11,296 nucleotides of DNA from an uncultured Lachnospiraceae bacterium (lineage in GTDB: Bacteria > Bacillota > Clostridia > Lachnospirales > Lachnospiraceae), in assembly GCA_902795625.1 (NCBI GenBank), contig CADBLW010000091.1:1-11296 (forward strand), written 5' to 3'. The notes beneath the pieces are model-generated. The model saw only the letters and a list, made by a program, of their open reading frames with translations, was not told the origin of the DNA and made no database searches. Positions 1 through 9,800 of the stretch are shown one piece after another. Position numbers and translations under genes: made by a program. Positions within the stretch are counted from its first letter, which is position 1. Every line of letters begins with the position of its first letter.

Positions 1-2421
1 CTTCCAGCTGTCGTAGTTCGCACCGAACAGATATGTGTAATCCGACTCTGCGAGGTCCATACCTTCGTTGTGCATGAAGGTGAAGTACAGACCGGCACCG
101 GTCTCAGCACAGTTCAGCACGTTGTTTGTGAAGTCCGCAGCCAGGTTGAGCGCGTCACCCGTGTAATCCACAAGACCGTGAAGCACGATCGGGAAGAACG
201 GGATCGCCTCATCCGTGAGGCAGCTGTGTGTGGAGTCCACATCCATGTCGAGGATCAGATTTGCCTTCGGGATCGCGTACTCGTACGGGTCATACATAAC
301 GATCTGGGAACCGCTTGCGACAACCTCGTTCAGAACCGTGACCTGGCCTTCCTTCGCCTTCTCTCTCGTAACCGTCTTCTTGCGGTTATAGTCCGCGGAA
401 AGACTGTTGCCGATATCGGTGTACGCGATGTTCTTCATGCCGATGTCCTTGATCTCCTCAAGGTAACCGCGCATCGTCTTCTCAACATACGCCGGGTTGG
501 CAAGATAGTAAACGAAGTCGTCCTCTTCATCCACGCCGTACCAAACCTTGCTGAAGTCCTGAAGCTTCGCGAACTCGCGGGACAGGAACTTCGAGGTATC
601 GCGGCGGTAACTGAAACTGTCAAACCAGCCGTTGTCGTACACGTAGGTAAATCCTGCTTTGAGGTAGATGACGTTGTTGGCATCCTCGATGGACTTGACC
701 GCCTTCTTGAAAGCGCTCTTGCCGCCGAGCACGCGGATGAAACTGATGTCATCCGGAACGTCGTGCCGTACACCGTCGTTGAACCATCCCTCCAGGACTA
801 CGGCCAGGTTCTGCATGCCGTTTTCGTTGAGGTCCTTTACAATGTCCGCCATCTGCGAGTACGTCGTCAGAGCGAACGGACGATCCTTCGGGAATCCGAG
901 GATGTGCTGAACCTTGTTGATCGCGCCAACCAGTTCCACCGCGACAGGCATCTGTCCGGAAACCGGGGTGTTCATCTCAGGATACTTGTTGATATAGTAG
1001 TCGCGGTACGACTTGGCCATATCCACGTAATTGGAGCTTCCCACCGCGTGATAACGGATGGAGATGCTCTCATCCGTCGCGAGTTCCTTCTCGTAGGCGT
1101 AAATCTTACCGGTGGAACGGTTGCCTACGTTGACTTCCTCGTTATGGATAACGTTGAACATCGTATAGATGTAGTTTACGCTGATACCGCTTCCGGGAAC
1201 GTTGGCCTTGATAACGCCGTAGCTGTCGCCCTTCTCAATGATGGCGAGCATCGACTGGTTCAGAGCCTGCTTCTGTCCGTTCTCCGTACGTCCGGTTACG
1301 GATATGCCGTACACAGGGAAGTTTACGAGCGGATCGGATACGTATTCTTCCTGCGTCATGCAGTAATCGGTACCGTAGATCTTCGCGCTGTACTCCTGCT
1401 GGCTCTTGCCGTTGTTGAAGTACGTGATGGAACCGCTGCCGTCCGGGATGAACAGGAAGCCGTCCGAAGTCTTGGGCTCAGAGAGCATGTACGGAAGAAT
1501 GTTAACCTCGGTCAGAGGGTAGGACGACTTGTACTGAAGCTTGTCATAGGGAACCGTGACAACCAGGTCCTCACCGTCGAGCTGAAGCTCAAGGGTGATA
1601 TTGACGGCCGGCAGGGTAACACCCGATGCCGTTTCCGTGTAGGCTTCCTGGTCGGCAAGCCATGCTTCCTTGTCGTAGCCGATCTCCTCCTCAAGGATTT
1701 CCTGCAGATGGGCTTTCTTCCAGGGCTGCATACCGTCACGGACGAGATACAGCGTCATGCCGTTCTTCAGGTCTTCCTCGATCTTCGGATAGAGCTCGAG
1801 GTACTTCTTATTTTCCTTGGTGTTAACCTTCTCCCACGTCAGCTTGATGTAGGAGTTCAGCATATCACTCTTGTTCACCTTCGCATTTTCCGAAGCGAAC
1901 GCGCCGGTGATCTCCTTGTAACGCTCCTCGGTGATCGCCTCCGGATAATAGTAGGTACGCTCGATCTTACCGATCGTATAGTTGATCGTGATCTTGTTGT
2001 TAGCTTCGTCGAAATCGAAATTGTAGTTGCCTCTTTGTACGGAATCGGTGTCGGAGTCAAGCTCGTACCGGTTACCGATGGAGTTCTGGAACGTGATCTT
2101 GATCAGCGCCTCCAGTTCGGCGTGGGACATGTCCTCCGCCTGGGAAGTCGAATACCACACGTTCTTGTTCTTATCGGTAAACTTGAAACGCGTAGTGTTC
2201 GGATCGAACTCGAGGCTCACGATACCGTTGTCGAGGTACTCGGGCGCCATATTATCCTCGTACTCGTTCTGATACGGTACGATTTCCTCCGTAGTCGTGG
2301 AAGCAGCCTTCTTTCCGAAATGGATCACAAGGAACGCTACCAAACCGATCACCACAATCGCGATTGGATATCCGATCAGCTTAGCTTTATTTTTCTTCAA
2401 AAACGCTTTAATAGCTTTCAT
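1..2421 (-). CDS. DUF5696-family membrane-anchored exported protein, C-terminus cut by window edge
   Basis: Reading the minus strand from the ATG at 2421 gives 807 codons with no stop up to base 1, so the C-terminus lies outside the window. The start follows a good ribosome binding site (AGGAGG-like, about 2431-2438). The N-terminus has a short basic stretch and then a hydrophobic helix (about residues 15-35, GYPIAIVVIGLVAFLVIHFG), not followed by a lipobox, so it is probably a membrane anchor with the rest outside the cell. Around residues 322-336 there is a GFLFIPDGSGSITYF segment that I associate with DUF5696 proteins. The C-terminal half (GWFNDGVRHD, later YTDIGNSLSADYNR and FTFMHNEGMDLAESDY) has the look of a TIM-barrel, glycosidase-like fold, but I cannot point to proven catalytic residues. 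It is the last visible gene of the sugar-transport operon, 23 bases after the YIP1 gene. The family call rests on remembered motifs. A glycan-active role is inference from context. Confidence 0.8.
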   Translation of the reverse strand, partial: MKAIKAFLKKNKAKLIGYPIAIVVIGLVAFLVIHFGKKAASTTTEEIVPYQNEYEDNMAPEYLDNGIVSLEFDPNTTRFKFTDKNKNVWYSTSQAEDMSHAELEALIKITFQNSIGNRYELDSDTDSVQRGNYNFDFDEANNKITINYTIGKIERTYYYPEAITEERYKEITGAFASENAKVNKSDMLNSYIKLTWEKVNTKENKKYLELYPKIEEDLKNGMTLYLVRDGMQPWKKAHLQEILEEEIGYDKEAWLADQEAYTETASGVTLPAVNITLELQLDGEDLVVTVPYDKLQYKSSYPLTEVNILPYMLSEPKTSDGFLFIPDGSGSITYFNNGKSQQEYSAKIYGTDYCMTQEEYVSDPLVNFPVYGISVTGRTENGQKQALNQSMLAIIEKGDSYGVIKANVPGSGISVNYIYTMFNVIHNEEVNVGNRSTGKIYAYEKELATDESISIRYHAVGSSNYVDMAKSYRDYYINKYPEMNTPVSGQMPVAVELVGAINKVQHILGFPKDRPFALTTYSQMADIVKDLNENGMQNLAVVLEGWFNDGVRHDVPDDISFIRVLGGKSAFKKAVKSIEDANNVIYLKAGFTYVYDNGWFDSFSYRRDTSKFLSREFAKLQDFSKVWYGVDEEDDFVYYLANPAYVEKTMRGYLEEIKDIGMKNIAYTDIGNSLSADYNRKKTVTREKAKEGQVTVLNEVVASGSQIVMYDPYEYAIPKANLILDMDVDSTHSCLTDEAIPFFPIVLHGLVDYTGDALNLAADFTNNVLNCAETGAGLYFTFMHNEGMDLAESDYTYLFGANYDSWK

Positions 2422-2444
2422 CTAAATAACCTCCTTTCGCGTTG

Positions 2445-3119
2445 TCATAGTCGGAATAGTATTTCCTTGTAAATGGATACGAAGAACACGACCGCGTCAC
2501 TGATCAAACTGAAGAACAGCAGTACGACGAACATGATGACTGCCATGCCGACGATGGATACGATGATAGCCACCAGACCCCAGCCGAGGGAGTAGTCGTG
2601 GATCATCAGCACCGCACACAGGATCAGGAAGCCCGCCCAGATCAATGCGAACGTGTTGAAGTAGGTGTAGAAGACACCCTCTTCCTTCGTAACTACATTA
2701 CTGAGAAAGATCATCGGGATACCGATCAGCGGATACGGTGTAAGCGCGTATGCGGTTCCCATGTAAATCTCGTAGAAGTGTCCCTTGCCGTCCATAAGTG
2801 TGGTGACACCCCAGTTGGCCGCGACCCAGATGATCAACGGCACGAGGATACCTAGTGTGTTGAGCCAGATACTGAACTCACTCCAACGGGTGTTGTTCAG
2901 CATGAAGCTCGTGAACCGGCGATCCCAGATGTGTGTCAGCACCGTCAGGATGACAATGGTGTGTGCAGCGGCCATGGAGCCGCGTTTCTCATGCGTGAGA
3001 TCCCAGAATCCGTCGAACGGATGAAGGATCACATAGAGTGAATAGCGAAGTGTCTTGATGTAGTGGTTCCAGCCCTCACCCTTGAAAAAATTTGCGATAC
3101 CGGAGAATACTTTACTCAT
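2445..3119 (-). CDS. YIP1-family integral membrane protein
   Basis: This is a 224-residue hydrophobic protein with about five predicted membrane segments (roughly residues 49-65, 87-104, 121-140, 155-173 and 179-206) and a short cytoplasmic-looking N-terminus. The segment HPFDGFWDLTHEKRGS (33-48) and the WGVTTLMDGKG loop (103-113) resemble bacterial YIP1-domain proteins I know from Bacillota sugar-transport clusters. YIP1 proteins in eukaryotes act in membrane trafficking; the bacterial ones have no established biochemical role, so no function is assigned. Its ATG overlaps the TGA of the upstream propeller/TPR gene in a 4-base ATGA, which suggests translational coupling and perhaps a physical partnership. 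A ribosome binding site (AAAGGAG) lies within the end of that upstream gene, about 11 bases before the ATG. Confidence 0.82.
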   Translation of the reverse strand: MSKVFSGIANFFKGEGWNHYIKTLRYSLYVILHPFDGFWDLTHEKRGSMAAAHTIVILTVLTHIWDRRFTSFMLNNTRWSEFSIWLNTLGILVPLIIWVAANWGVTTLMDGKGHFYEIYMGTAYALTPYPLIGIPMIFLSNVVTKEEGVFYTYFNTFALIWAGFLILCAVLMIHDYSLGWGLVAIIVSIVGMAVIMFVVLLFFSLISDAVVFFVSIYKEILFRL

Positions 3120-4975
3120 GCTTCTTTAATCTCCTTTCGCATTTTTTTGATCTTCCGAATGATCTTCGGAATGATGATCAGGGCCGCAAGAATAAGAACC
3201 GCGTAAACGATATACTTCTCAACAACCTCTTCACGGTAGTGCTGGTATGCCTTCGAGTAGTTCTCGATGTCATGAGCGTTCTCGAAGTATCTCATAGCCT
3301 CCTTGTACTCGCCCTTGCGGAGGAGTGCACGGCCGATACCGACGTATGCAAGCTCAAGGTTGCCGTTGTACTGAAGAATGGTTCTCCAGACATCCGCCGA
3401 CTCATCGTAGCTGCCGATCTTGTACAGGCGGATCGCCTCGTTGATCATACGGCCGTATTCGGTCATCGTGAACTCGGTGATGTTGCCGCGGAGGCTGTCG
3501 AGAACGAGGATGGTCTCCTCATCCATGTTGTCCATGGCGGTTACCTGGTTCTGCGAGAAACGGCCGCGGGTGTAACCGACGTTGCCGAATGCGTACAGCA
3601 GGTTGCCCTGGAAGTCATATACGAAGAGCTTGCCGCGGGTCTTATCCAGACAGCAGTAGGTGTCATTGTTGAACGCGATGACATCGACGAAGCGGGACGC
3701 GCCGGATGCGGCGTGCTTCGTGTTGCCCCAACTGATATCACCGATCGGGAAATGATTTCCGTTTCGGATCAGGATATCGGTTCCCATGGCGTTCAGCTTA
3801 CGGACCGGTGTCGCCGTACCATCCCAGATTTCCTGGTCTTCGATGGCACTGATAGTCGCGTAGATGAAACCGCGGGAGTCAAGACTTAAGTTGTTGTACT
3901 CGGTAGGAACGAACTGCTCACTCTTGTCTTTCTGAGCCTGGGTCTTCAGCTTTCTCCAGATCTTCTCGATGAGCGAGATCGTAACCTTCGCAGCACCCAT
4001 GTAACCGGTGAACGTTCCGGTCTTGTCGAACTCCATGAAGCCGTTCAGACCGCCCTGTGCCTGTACATACGTACGGTACGCGTTATCGGTAACAAGATGC
4101 TCAGGATGGAAAATGTAGTCATCACCGAGCGTGTCGTCCTTAGGGTCGCGGATGACGCTTACAACGTTGAGGTTGTAATCGCAGTGAAGAACTCGGCAAT
4201 GCTGGCTGTCTGCGATAAAGAAATCGTACTCACGATCCAGCTGCTCGCGGACAACGTTGGGCTTGCGCTCCGTCGGCTTTACCGGCTTGGGCTGCTGCTC
4301 GCCGCCTTCGCCGTTCTCGCCGCCTTCACCGTTCTCGCCGCCTTCACCGTTCTCGCCGCCTTCGCCGCCTTCACCGTCTTCGGTGTCGGAGCTCGTGGAG
4401 GAATCGGGATCCTCGGTGTTTTCGTTATTTTCCGTATTGTTTTCGTCCGGGTTCTCCGGAGTTTCAGGCTCCTCGGGATTCAGGGATCCCTCCGGGAATA
4501 CGTACTGCTCACCGCGGTACTCCCCGTAGTTCTCGATGCGCTCCTCGAGAGTCATCTTCTTAACATAGATATCCGTAGGGCTGAACAGCGTGTTGTCGAT
4601 CTCACCCTCGAACTCCAGGCGGTCAGCAAGCTGCGTGGAGACCTGGAAGGTGTAGATGATACGGACAAGTCTGTAAACGCCGTCAACTTTCTGGAACTCA
4701 ACGATACGGTTGTTGTTCGTGTCGCACACGAAAACCAGATCGTCGATACAGAACATACCGCTCGGACTGGTGAATTTTCCGAGTTCCGGGTCGATCGTCG
4801 TCGGATAGATGATGTTGGTCACCGCGTATGCGTTCGGCGATGCCATCTCTTCACCCCAGTAACTGTACGTGTAAGTATACCAGTCGTCATCATCCGCAAG
4901 TGCGGAGGAAATGGAGGAAAGCAGCATGCACAAAAGCATCAGCAGTACTACCAAACGTTTCGTACTCGTCTTCAT
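3116..4975 (-). CDS. Exported NHL-like beta-propeller/TPR protein with C-terminal membrane anchor
   Basis: This 619-residue protein starts with a signal peptide (basic MKTSTKR, hydrophobic core to about 24, ALA-D cleavage-like site near 27). Residues about 45-505 contain recurring propeller-blade segments (FTSPSGMFCIDDLVFVCDTNNNRIVEF; YDFFIADSQHCRVLHCD; NNLSLDSRGFIYAT; GKLFVYDFQGNLLYAFG; ETILVLDSLRGNITEF), typical of NHL or gluconolactonase-like propellers. An acidic, Gly-rich low-complexity insert (about 163-240) interrupts the propeller. Residues about 505-580 look like TPR helices (INEAIRLYKIGSYDESADVWRTIL; AYVGIGRALLRKGEYKEAMRYFENA). A membrane helix (about 588-604) and a very basic tail end the protein, so propeller and TPR should face outside. 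It follows the second permease by 13 bases, with AAAGGAGG before the ATG. A scaffold or ligand-binding role within a surface complex is inference; no enzymatic residues were identified. Confidence 0.85.
   Translation of the reverse strand: MKTSTKRLVVLLMLLCMLLSSISSALADDDDWYTYTYSYWGEEMASPNAYAVTNIIYPTTIDPELGKFTSPSGMFCIDDLVFVCDTNNNRIVEFQKVDGVYRLVRIIYTFQVSTQLADRLEFEGEIDNTLFSPTDIYVKKMTLEERIENYGEYRGEQYVFPEGSLNPEEPETPENPDENNTENNENTEDPDSSTSSDTEDGEGGEGGENGEGGENGEGGENGEGGEQQPKPVKPTERKPNVVREQLDREYDFFIADSQHCRVLHCDYNLNVVSVIRDPKDDTLGDDYIFHPEHLVTDNAYRTYVQAQGGLNGFMEFDKTGTFTGYMGAAKVTISLIEKIWRKLKTQAQKDKSEQFVPTEYNNLSLDSRGFIYATISAIEDQEIWDGTATPVRKLNAMGTDILIRNGNHFPIGDISWGNTKHAASGASRFVDVIAFNNDTYCCLDKTRGKLFVYDFQGNLLYAFGNVGYTRGRFSQNQVTAMDNMDEETILVLDSLRGNITEFTMTEYGRMINEAIRLYKIGSYDESADVWRTILQYNGNLELAYVGIGRALLRKGEYKEAMRYFENAHDIENYSKAYQHYREEVVEKYIVYAVLILAALIIIPKIIRKIKKMRKEIKEA
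4301..4372 (-). repeat. 18-base tandem repeat coding for an acidic glycine-rich linker
   Basis: Four consecutive 18-base units, the two central ones identical (GCCGCCTTCACCGTTCTC on the plus strand) and the outer two diverged, encode a hexapeptide period of the GEGGEN kind in the propeller/TPR protein. Period and near-identity suggest slippage-driven copy number change, which would alter linker length without shifting the frame. Confidence 0.9.
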
Positions 4976-4988
4976 CGGTTTCCTCCTT

Positions 4989-5855
4989 TTACTCTTTGAT
5001 ACCGGAGCTTGCCATTGTCTCGACGATGTTGCTCTGTGCGAGAATGAAGCAAAGCAGCGGAAGGATCATCATAAACAGTGTAGCTGCGGATGCCGCACCG
5101 GTACGGGCGACACCGCCGGCACCGATCGTCTGCAATGCAAACGGGAGCATCTTCAACTCGTCACGGTAAATGTATGTGGTACCTGCGTTGTTCCACAGTG
5201 CCTGAATGGAGAAGATCATCAGGGTGAGGATTGCGGGCTTGACGAGCGGAAGGACGATGGAGACGTAAACCTTCATTTCCTTGGCGCCGTCGATCTTGGC
5301 TGCCTCGATCAGAACATCCGGGATACTGGACTCGATGAACTGCTTCATAAGGAAGAGACCCATCGGCATTGCGAACGCCGGGATGATCAGGGACAGGTAG
5401 GTGTTCGTCAATCCGAGCTTAGCCATGATCAGGTAGCCCGGGATCTGCGTTACGTAACCGGTGAACATGAGGGCTACGGTAACTGCGGAGAAGAACAGCC
5501 TGCTTCCGGGGAAACGGTACTTCGCAAGCACGTAAGCTGCCGCGGAAGCGATGAAAATGTGTCCGATGGTTCCTACGGTCGTCACGAAGATGGAGTTGAA
5601 CATGTATCTCGTGAAGGTGACGACACCCTGTTTGTTCAGGAGCAGGAACAGGTCGCTGAAGTTGTCCGTTGTAGGCTGCTGCACGAACAGCTTCGGCGGG
5701 TAAATAAAAAGCTCGTTCAGCGGTTTGAATGCCGCATTGATCGCGTATACCAGCGGGAATGCGAAGAATGCGCCGAAAATAATCAGTACGATTGCGACAC
5801 CGACGTCACCTGCGCGGGAACGATTCGGCTGTCTGCCGGCTTTAATCTTTTTCAT
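4989..5855 (-). CDS. Carbohydrate ABC transporter permease, MalG/UgpE type
   Basis: This 288-residue integral membrane protein is one half of the importer's membrane channel. It has about six hydrophobic segments, beginning at about residues 18-40 (VGVAIVLIIFGAFFAFPLVYAI). The EAA loop, which contacts the ATPase, is plain at about 184-203 (EAAKIDGAKEMKVYVSIVLP). The C-terminus (SNIVETMASSGIKE) is like that of MalG/UgpE-type sugar permeases. Length is normal for the family. The ATG follows GGAGGG (5865-5870), and only 16 bases separate it from the first permease. The substrate cannot be read from the sequence; a complex glycan or oligosaccharide is likely because the partner binding protein carries carbohydrate-binding-like modules. 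No ATPase gene is present in the window, so a shared MsmX-like ATPase encoded elsewhere is inferred. Confidence 0.95.
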   Translation of the reverse strand: MKKIKAGRQPNRSRAGDVGVAIVLIIFGAFFAFPLVYAINAAFKPLNELFIYPPKLFVQQPTTDNFSDLFLLLNKQGVVTFTRYMFNSIFVTTVGTIGHIFIASAAAYVLAKYRFPGSRLFFSAVTVALMFTGYVTQIPGYLIMAKLGLTNTYLSLIIPAFAMPMGLFLMKQFIESSIPDVLIEAAKIDGAKEMKVYVSIVLPLVKPAILTLMIFSIQALWNNAGTTYIYRDELKMLPFALQTIGAGGVARTGAASAATLFMMILPLLCFILAQSNIVETMASSGIKE

Positions 5856-5871
5856 TGCTCGTTCCCTCCTA

Positions 5872-6804
5872 TCAGGTTCCCAGGCGCATCAGCGCTTTTT
5901 GGATGAATTTATTACATAAGTACATTACCGCGAACAACACGGTTGCCACTGCGGAAGCATATCCCATTTCAAATCGGTACGAACCGTAGTCGATCAGGTG
6001 ACATACGACGGTGTGCGCCGCGTAGTCGGTACTCGGGAAACCGCAGAGCTGCATCGAAACGTCGGCGGTGTTGAAGGACTGGGAGATGGCCATGACGGCA
6101 CCGAACATAAGCATGGACTTCATGTTCGGGAGCGTGATGTACCAGAGCTCCTGCCAACGGTTCCGGATACCGTCCACATAACCTGCCTCGTACTGATCCG
6201 CGGGGATCGTGTTGAGACCTGCGATGAAGGACAGGAAACCGGCACCGAGGGACAGCCACAGCTGTACGACGATAACGATGATCAGCATGTAACGGGGGTC
6301 GGTCAACCACAGCACGGGGTTGTCCAGGAAGCCCCACTCAACCATATACGAGTTGAAGTAACCGTAAGCGTCACCGGAGAAGATGATACTCCAGATCAGA
6401 TAGACCTGGCCGGAGATCGTCGGCGCGTAGAAGACGAGCACCGCGATCGCACGGATGCTTCTCGGAAGCTCATGGATCAACCATGCGAAGATGAACGCCA
6501 TGATGTAACCCACGGGACCGGTGATGGCCGCGATCAGGAATGTATTCTTGACGGATGTCAGGAAAATGTCATCCGCAAGGATCAGGTTGATGTAGTTCTG
6601 GAACCCGATGAATCTTGCCGGCTGCAGCACGTTGAAGTACGTGAAGCTGTACCAGATCGAAACAATAACGGGCGCGATGAAGAACAGTGTGAACACGATT
6701 GCGTAAGGCAAAAGGAACAGATAGCAGGTCTTGTGATCCTTGATATCCTTCCAGAGGAAGTGAGCCTGACGCTTTTTATTTGATTTCCAATTGGCTAAAC
6801 TCAT
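5872..6804 (-). CDS. Carbohydrate ABC transporter permease, MalF/UgpA/LplB type
   Basis: This 310-residue membrane protein is the second channel subunit. The first strong membrane helix is at about residues 27-53 (YLFLLPYAIVFTLFFIAPVIVSIWYSF), after a basic cytoplasmic N-terminus, the usual layout of UgpA/LplB-like sugar permeases. The EAA motif that docks the ATPase is at about 206-226 (EAGYVDGIRNRWQELWYITLP). The FIGFQNYINLI segment (65-75) is also typical of the family. The start follows AAAGGAGAG, with the ribosome binding site abutting the stop codon of the binding-protein gene; the gap is 17 bases. It forms a heterodimer with the next gene's product by family knowledge. The substrate is unknown. 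Confidence 0.95.
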   Translation of the reverse strand: MSLANWKSNKKRQAHFLWKDIKDHKTCYLFLLPYAIVFTLFFIAPVIVSIWYSFTYFNVLQPARFIGFQNYINLILADDIFLTSVKNTFLIAAITGPVGYIMAFIFAWLIHELPRSIRAIAVLVFYAPTISGQVYLIWSIIFSGDAYGYFNSYMVEWGFLDNPVLWLTDPRYMLIIVIVVQLWLSLGAGFLSFIAGLNTIPADQYEAGYVDGIRNRWQELWYITLPNMKSMLMFGAVMAISQSFNTADVSMQLCGFPSTDYAAHTVVCHLIDYGSYRFEMGYASAVATVLFAVMYLCNKFIQKALMRLGT

Positions 6805-6821
6805 TGTCTAGGCTCTCCTTT

Positions 6822-9800
6822 CTATTCTGTCGGAAGACCGAATTCTTTTCTCTTCTTGATCAACTCGTCGTTGATATCACGCGTGTAGTCCAGAAGTGTC
6901 TCACGAGGATCCATGTTCTGGTTCATAACCTTACGGATCGCGTTGATGATGTGACGGTTGGTGTAGTAGCCGCCGGGCACCTCAGGGGTACCGACAACCC
7001 AGTTCCACTGCTCCAGAAGCATCTCGCGCTCCGAGGAGTTCCATGCGAGCTGGTCAAATGCCTTGACGTTCGCGGAAGCGTATCTCGCGGACTCACCCAT
7101 GACTGCCTCAAGTTCCTTGCCGTAGCGGGCCTGAATATCGGAGTCGCCCCACCACTGCATGAATGCCCAGGACTCTTCCGGATACTCGGTGGTACCGAGG
7201 ATCATAGCGCAGGTGCCCCAGCAACCGCAGCTGCGGTTGATGTCCTGCTTGCCGTCGCCGTCGGCATCCACAGGATTGCCGTCCTCATCCGTGACAGGCG
7301 TTCCGGGAAGAACTGCCATTGCCCAGAGGCCTCGGATCTCCGGAGCGGAGACGATCAGCGTATTGTAGTTGTTGAAGTCTACGAAACCGATCGGCATCTC
7401 ACCGGTACGGAAACGGTCGACAAAGTTGTAATCGGTAGGTGTCTTGTAGTGCGTGAAGAACATCGTGTAGTACTCGAACGCATCTACTGCGATATCACCG
7501 TCGAGAAGCACGCGGGAGCCGTTGTCGTTATACAGCTTGCCGTTTCTCTGATACAGCTGTGCGAAGAAACCGTTCATATCCGGGTTCGTCACACCGTTGA
7601 TCTTACGCTCGGTAGACGGAACACCTACGTTCATGTTTGCATTCTGGATAACCGGGAGCATCGCGATCAGGTCTTCCCAGGTATCGGGGATCGTAAGTCC
7701 GAGTTCCTCAAGGATATCCGTGCGGTAGAACATCAGGTTGTAGTACTGCGTCTCGGGAAGTCCGAACACGCCTTCGTGGTCGTTGCCGTTCTCGTCCTTG
7801 TACGTATATTTATAAGGAACGTAGGAGGAAGGCATGAACTCACTGAAGCATTCTTCGAAACTCTTGATGCCCTTGCTTGCATCGCCCTTGAACTGTGTCA
7901 GGTCGATGGACGCGCCTCGCAGCGCGTAGTTGACAGGCTCGCCGGAGGCAACGTTCAACGCGACGTCAGGTCCTGTCTTGGCCACCGTCGCAGGCAGCAG
8001 CACCGCTGCCGTCATCAGGTCGACGTTGACACCGATGTGGTATTTCGGAACGAAGTCGTCATCGATCATATCCTTCAGGATCGTACACTGGTCACGACCT
8101 GCGAAGATCCATACCGTGATAACCTTCATCTCGTCCGTGCCCTCGTATACGTTGCCGATGGCGTTGTAGTCAACGACGAACGAAGCGAGGAACGCGCGTA
8201 CTTCGTGCGCGGCCTTGTCAAGCCAGCTCACGGAATCATCAGGGATGTCATACTTGGTTCCGGACACGATCATGTAGTCGATATCCAGATTGGACTCGCT
8301 GAGGTTGAGGATGGAAGTACCGAGGGAGGAAACATTGATCTTGAATGTTCCGAGACCGCCGGGGATCTTATCCGGGTCATCCACGAAACGCTCCAGCTGA
8401 GTCGCCAGCGTCAGCAGCGCGCTGACCTGGGTTCCGGACTCACCGGTGTACTCAACAAGCTCGTCGATGATCTTGTAAAGAACCTTGGCCTCCGTCTCCA
8501 TCGAGGTGATGACGTCGGGGTACTTCTTGCGGATGTTGTAGTCACGATCCGGATCCGGCTCGGTTCCGGTATAGACGATGATACGACGATAAACCTGGTT
8601 CATGCGGAACACGCTGTCGGTCATCTCGGTAAGAATGTCACCGATGGCACCGAGCGTAACCTGCAGACGGATCCGGTTGACACCCTGGTTCAGGTGGAAC
8701 AGATACGGATCGCCGTCGCTGTTAGCAAGCGTGAGCATCTGCCAGTCGTTGTCGAAATCAAACTTGATCGCCGAGACTTCCTTGAACGGAATCTCGCCGT
8801 TGATGTAGAGGGAACGGCAGGAAACATAACCGCGGTTGTAGTTCTGGCGGGTCTTCAGGGTGAGACGATAGTAACCGTCACTCGGCACCTCGACCTCCCA
8901 CTCGATCCACTGACCTGCATACTTCCAGTTCTGGCCGCCGCCCATGTTGATGACCTGATGCTTCACGTCATAGGGCTCAGTACCTGCGGAACTGCGGTCG
9001 TAGCTGGAATACAGAGACTGGGAAGATCTCGCCTTGGACTTCTCGCCGTCGATCTTTACATTGAAATCGGAAGCCGACGAAGCCACATCCGCGCCGGAGA
9101 TATACTCTGCATAGGAAGGAATTTCCGTAACAGGACGAAGAACCAGCGAGCGAAGGATCAGCGTTTCCTGCGTAGCATCGAAACGGATCGTGTTTTCTCC
9201 CTGGTTAAAATAGAAACAGTAAGGAGTCGTGATGTAACCGAGCTCGTCGGTGATGCTCACATCCTCCCATCTGGGAAGCTCTACCTGAGCGGGGCGGATC
9301 TCGTTGCCCTGGTTATCCTTCTTCGGAAGGCCGCCGTCTGTCCAGACGCGGGGCAGCGTGATCGTGTCAGCGCCGCTGAACGGGATATCACCGTTGATGG
9401 AGAGACACCGCTCGATCTCGATACCGCGGGACGTCTTCTCGTCCTGGTCCGGATAGTAGCTGAGGTCGATGTAATAGTAACCGGCCTCGGGTACATTGGT
9501 CTTCAGCACGACATAGCCGTTCTCATAGGAAATGAGGGTCTTGTCCTCGCCTCCTCTGGGACCGATCTCATACTTGTCGCCTTCGACGACCGAGGACGCG
9601 TCCATCGGGATCTCGACTGCCTGCTTCGGATAAACTTCTTTGTGGCTGAGGAAATAGGCGTTGTAAGTATCGGCGCGGCCTTCACGGACAAGCTTGTCCA
9701 TGTCGAGGTCGGCATACTTCTCCTTATAGTTCTTCGGCCCGCTGAGCTTTCCGTAGATTACAATCGCGGCAATGGCGAGAATACAGATCGCCACTACCCA

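Noticed and set aside
70..2472. A plus-strand open frame of about 800 codons over the DUF5696 gene
   Set aside because: It is in the same mirror-codon register as the real gene and shows no recognisable motifs. The minus-strand frame has an anchor helix, family motifs and a good ribosome binding site.
4301..4372. A CRISPR array
   Set aside because: The repeat is a contiguous 18-base tandem within a coding frame, without spacers.
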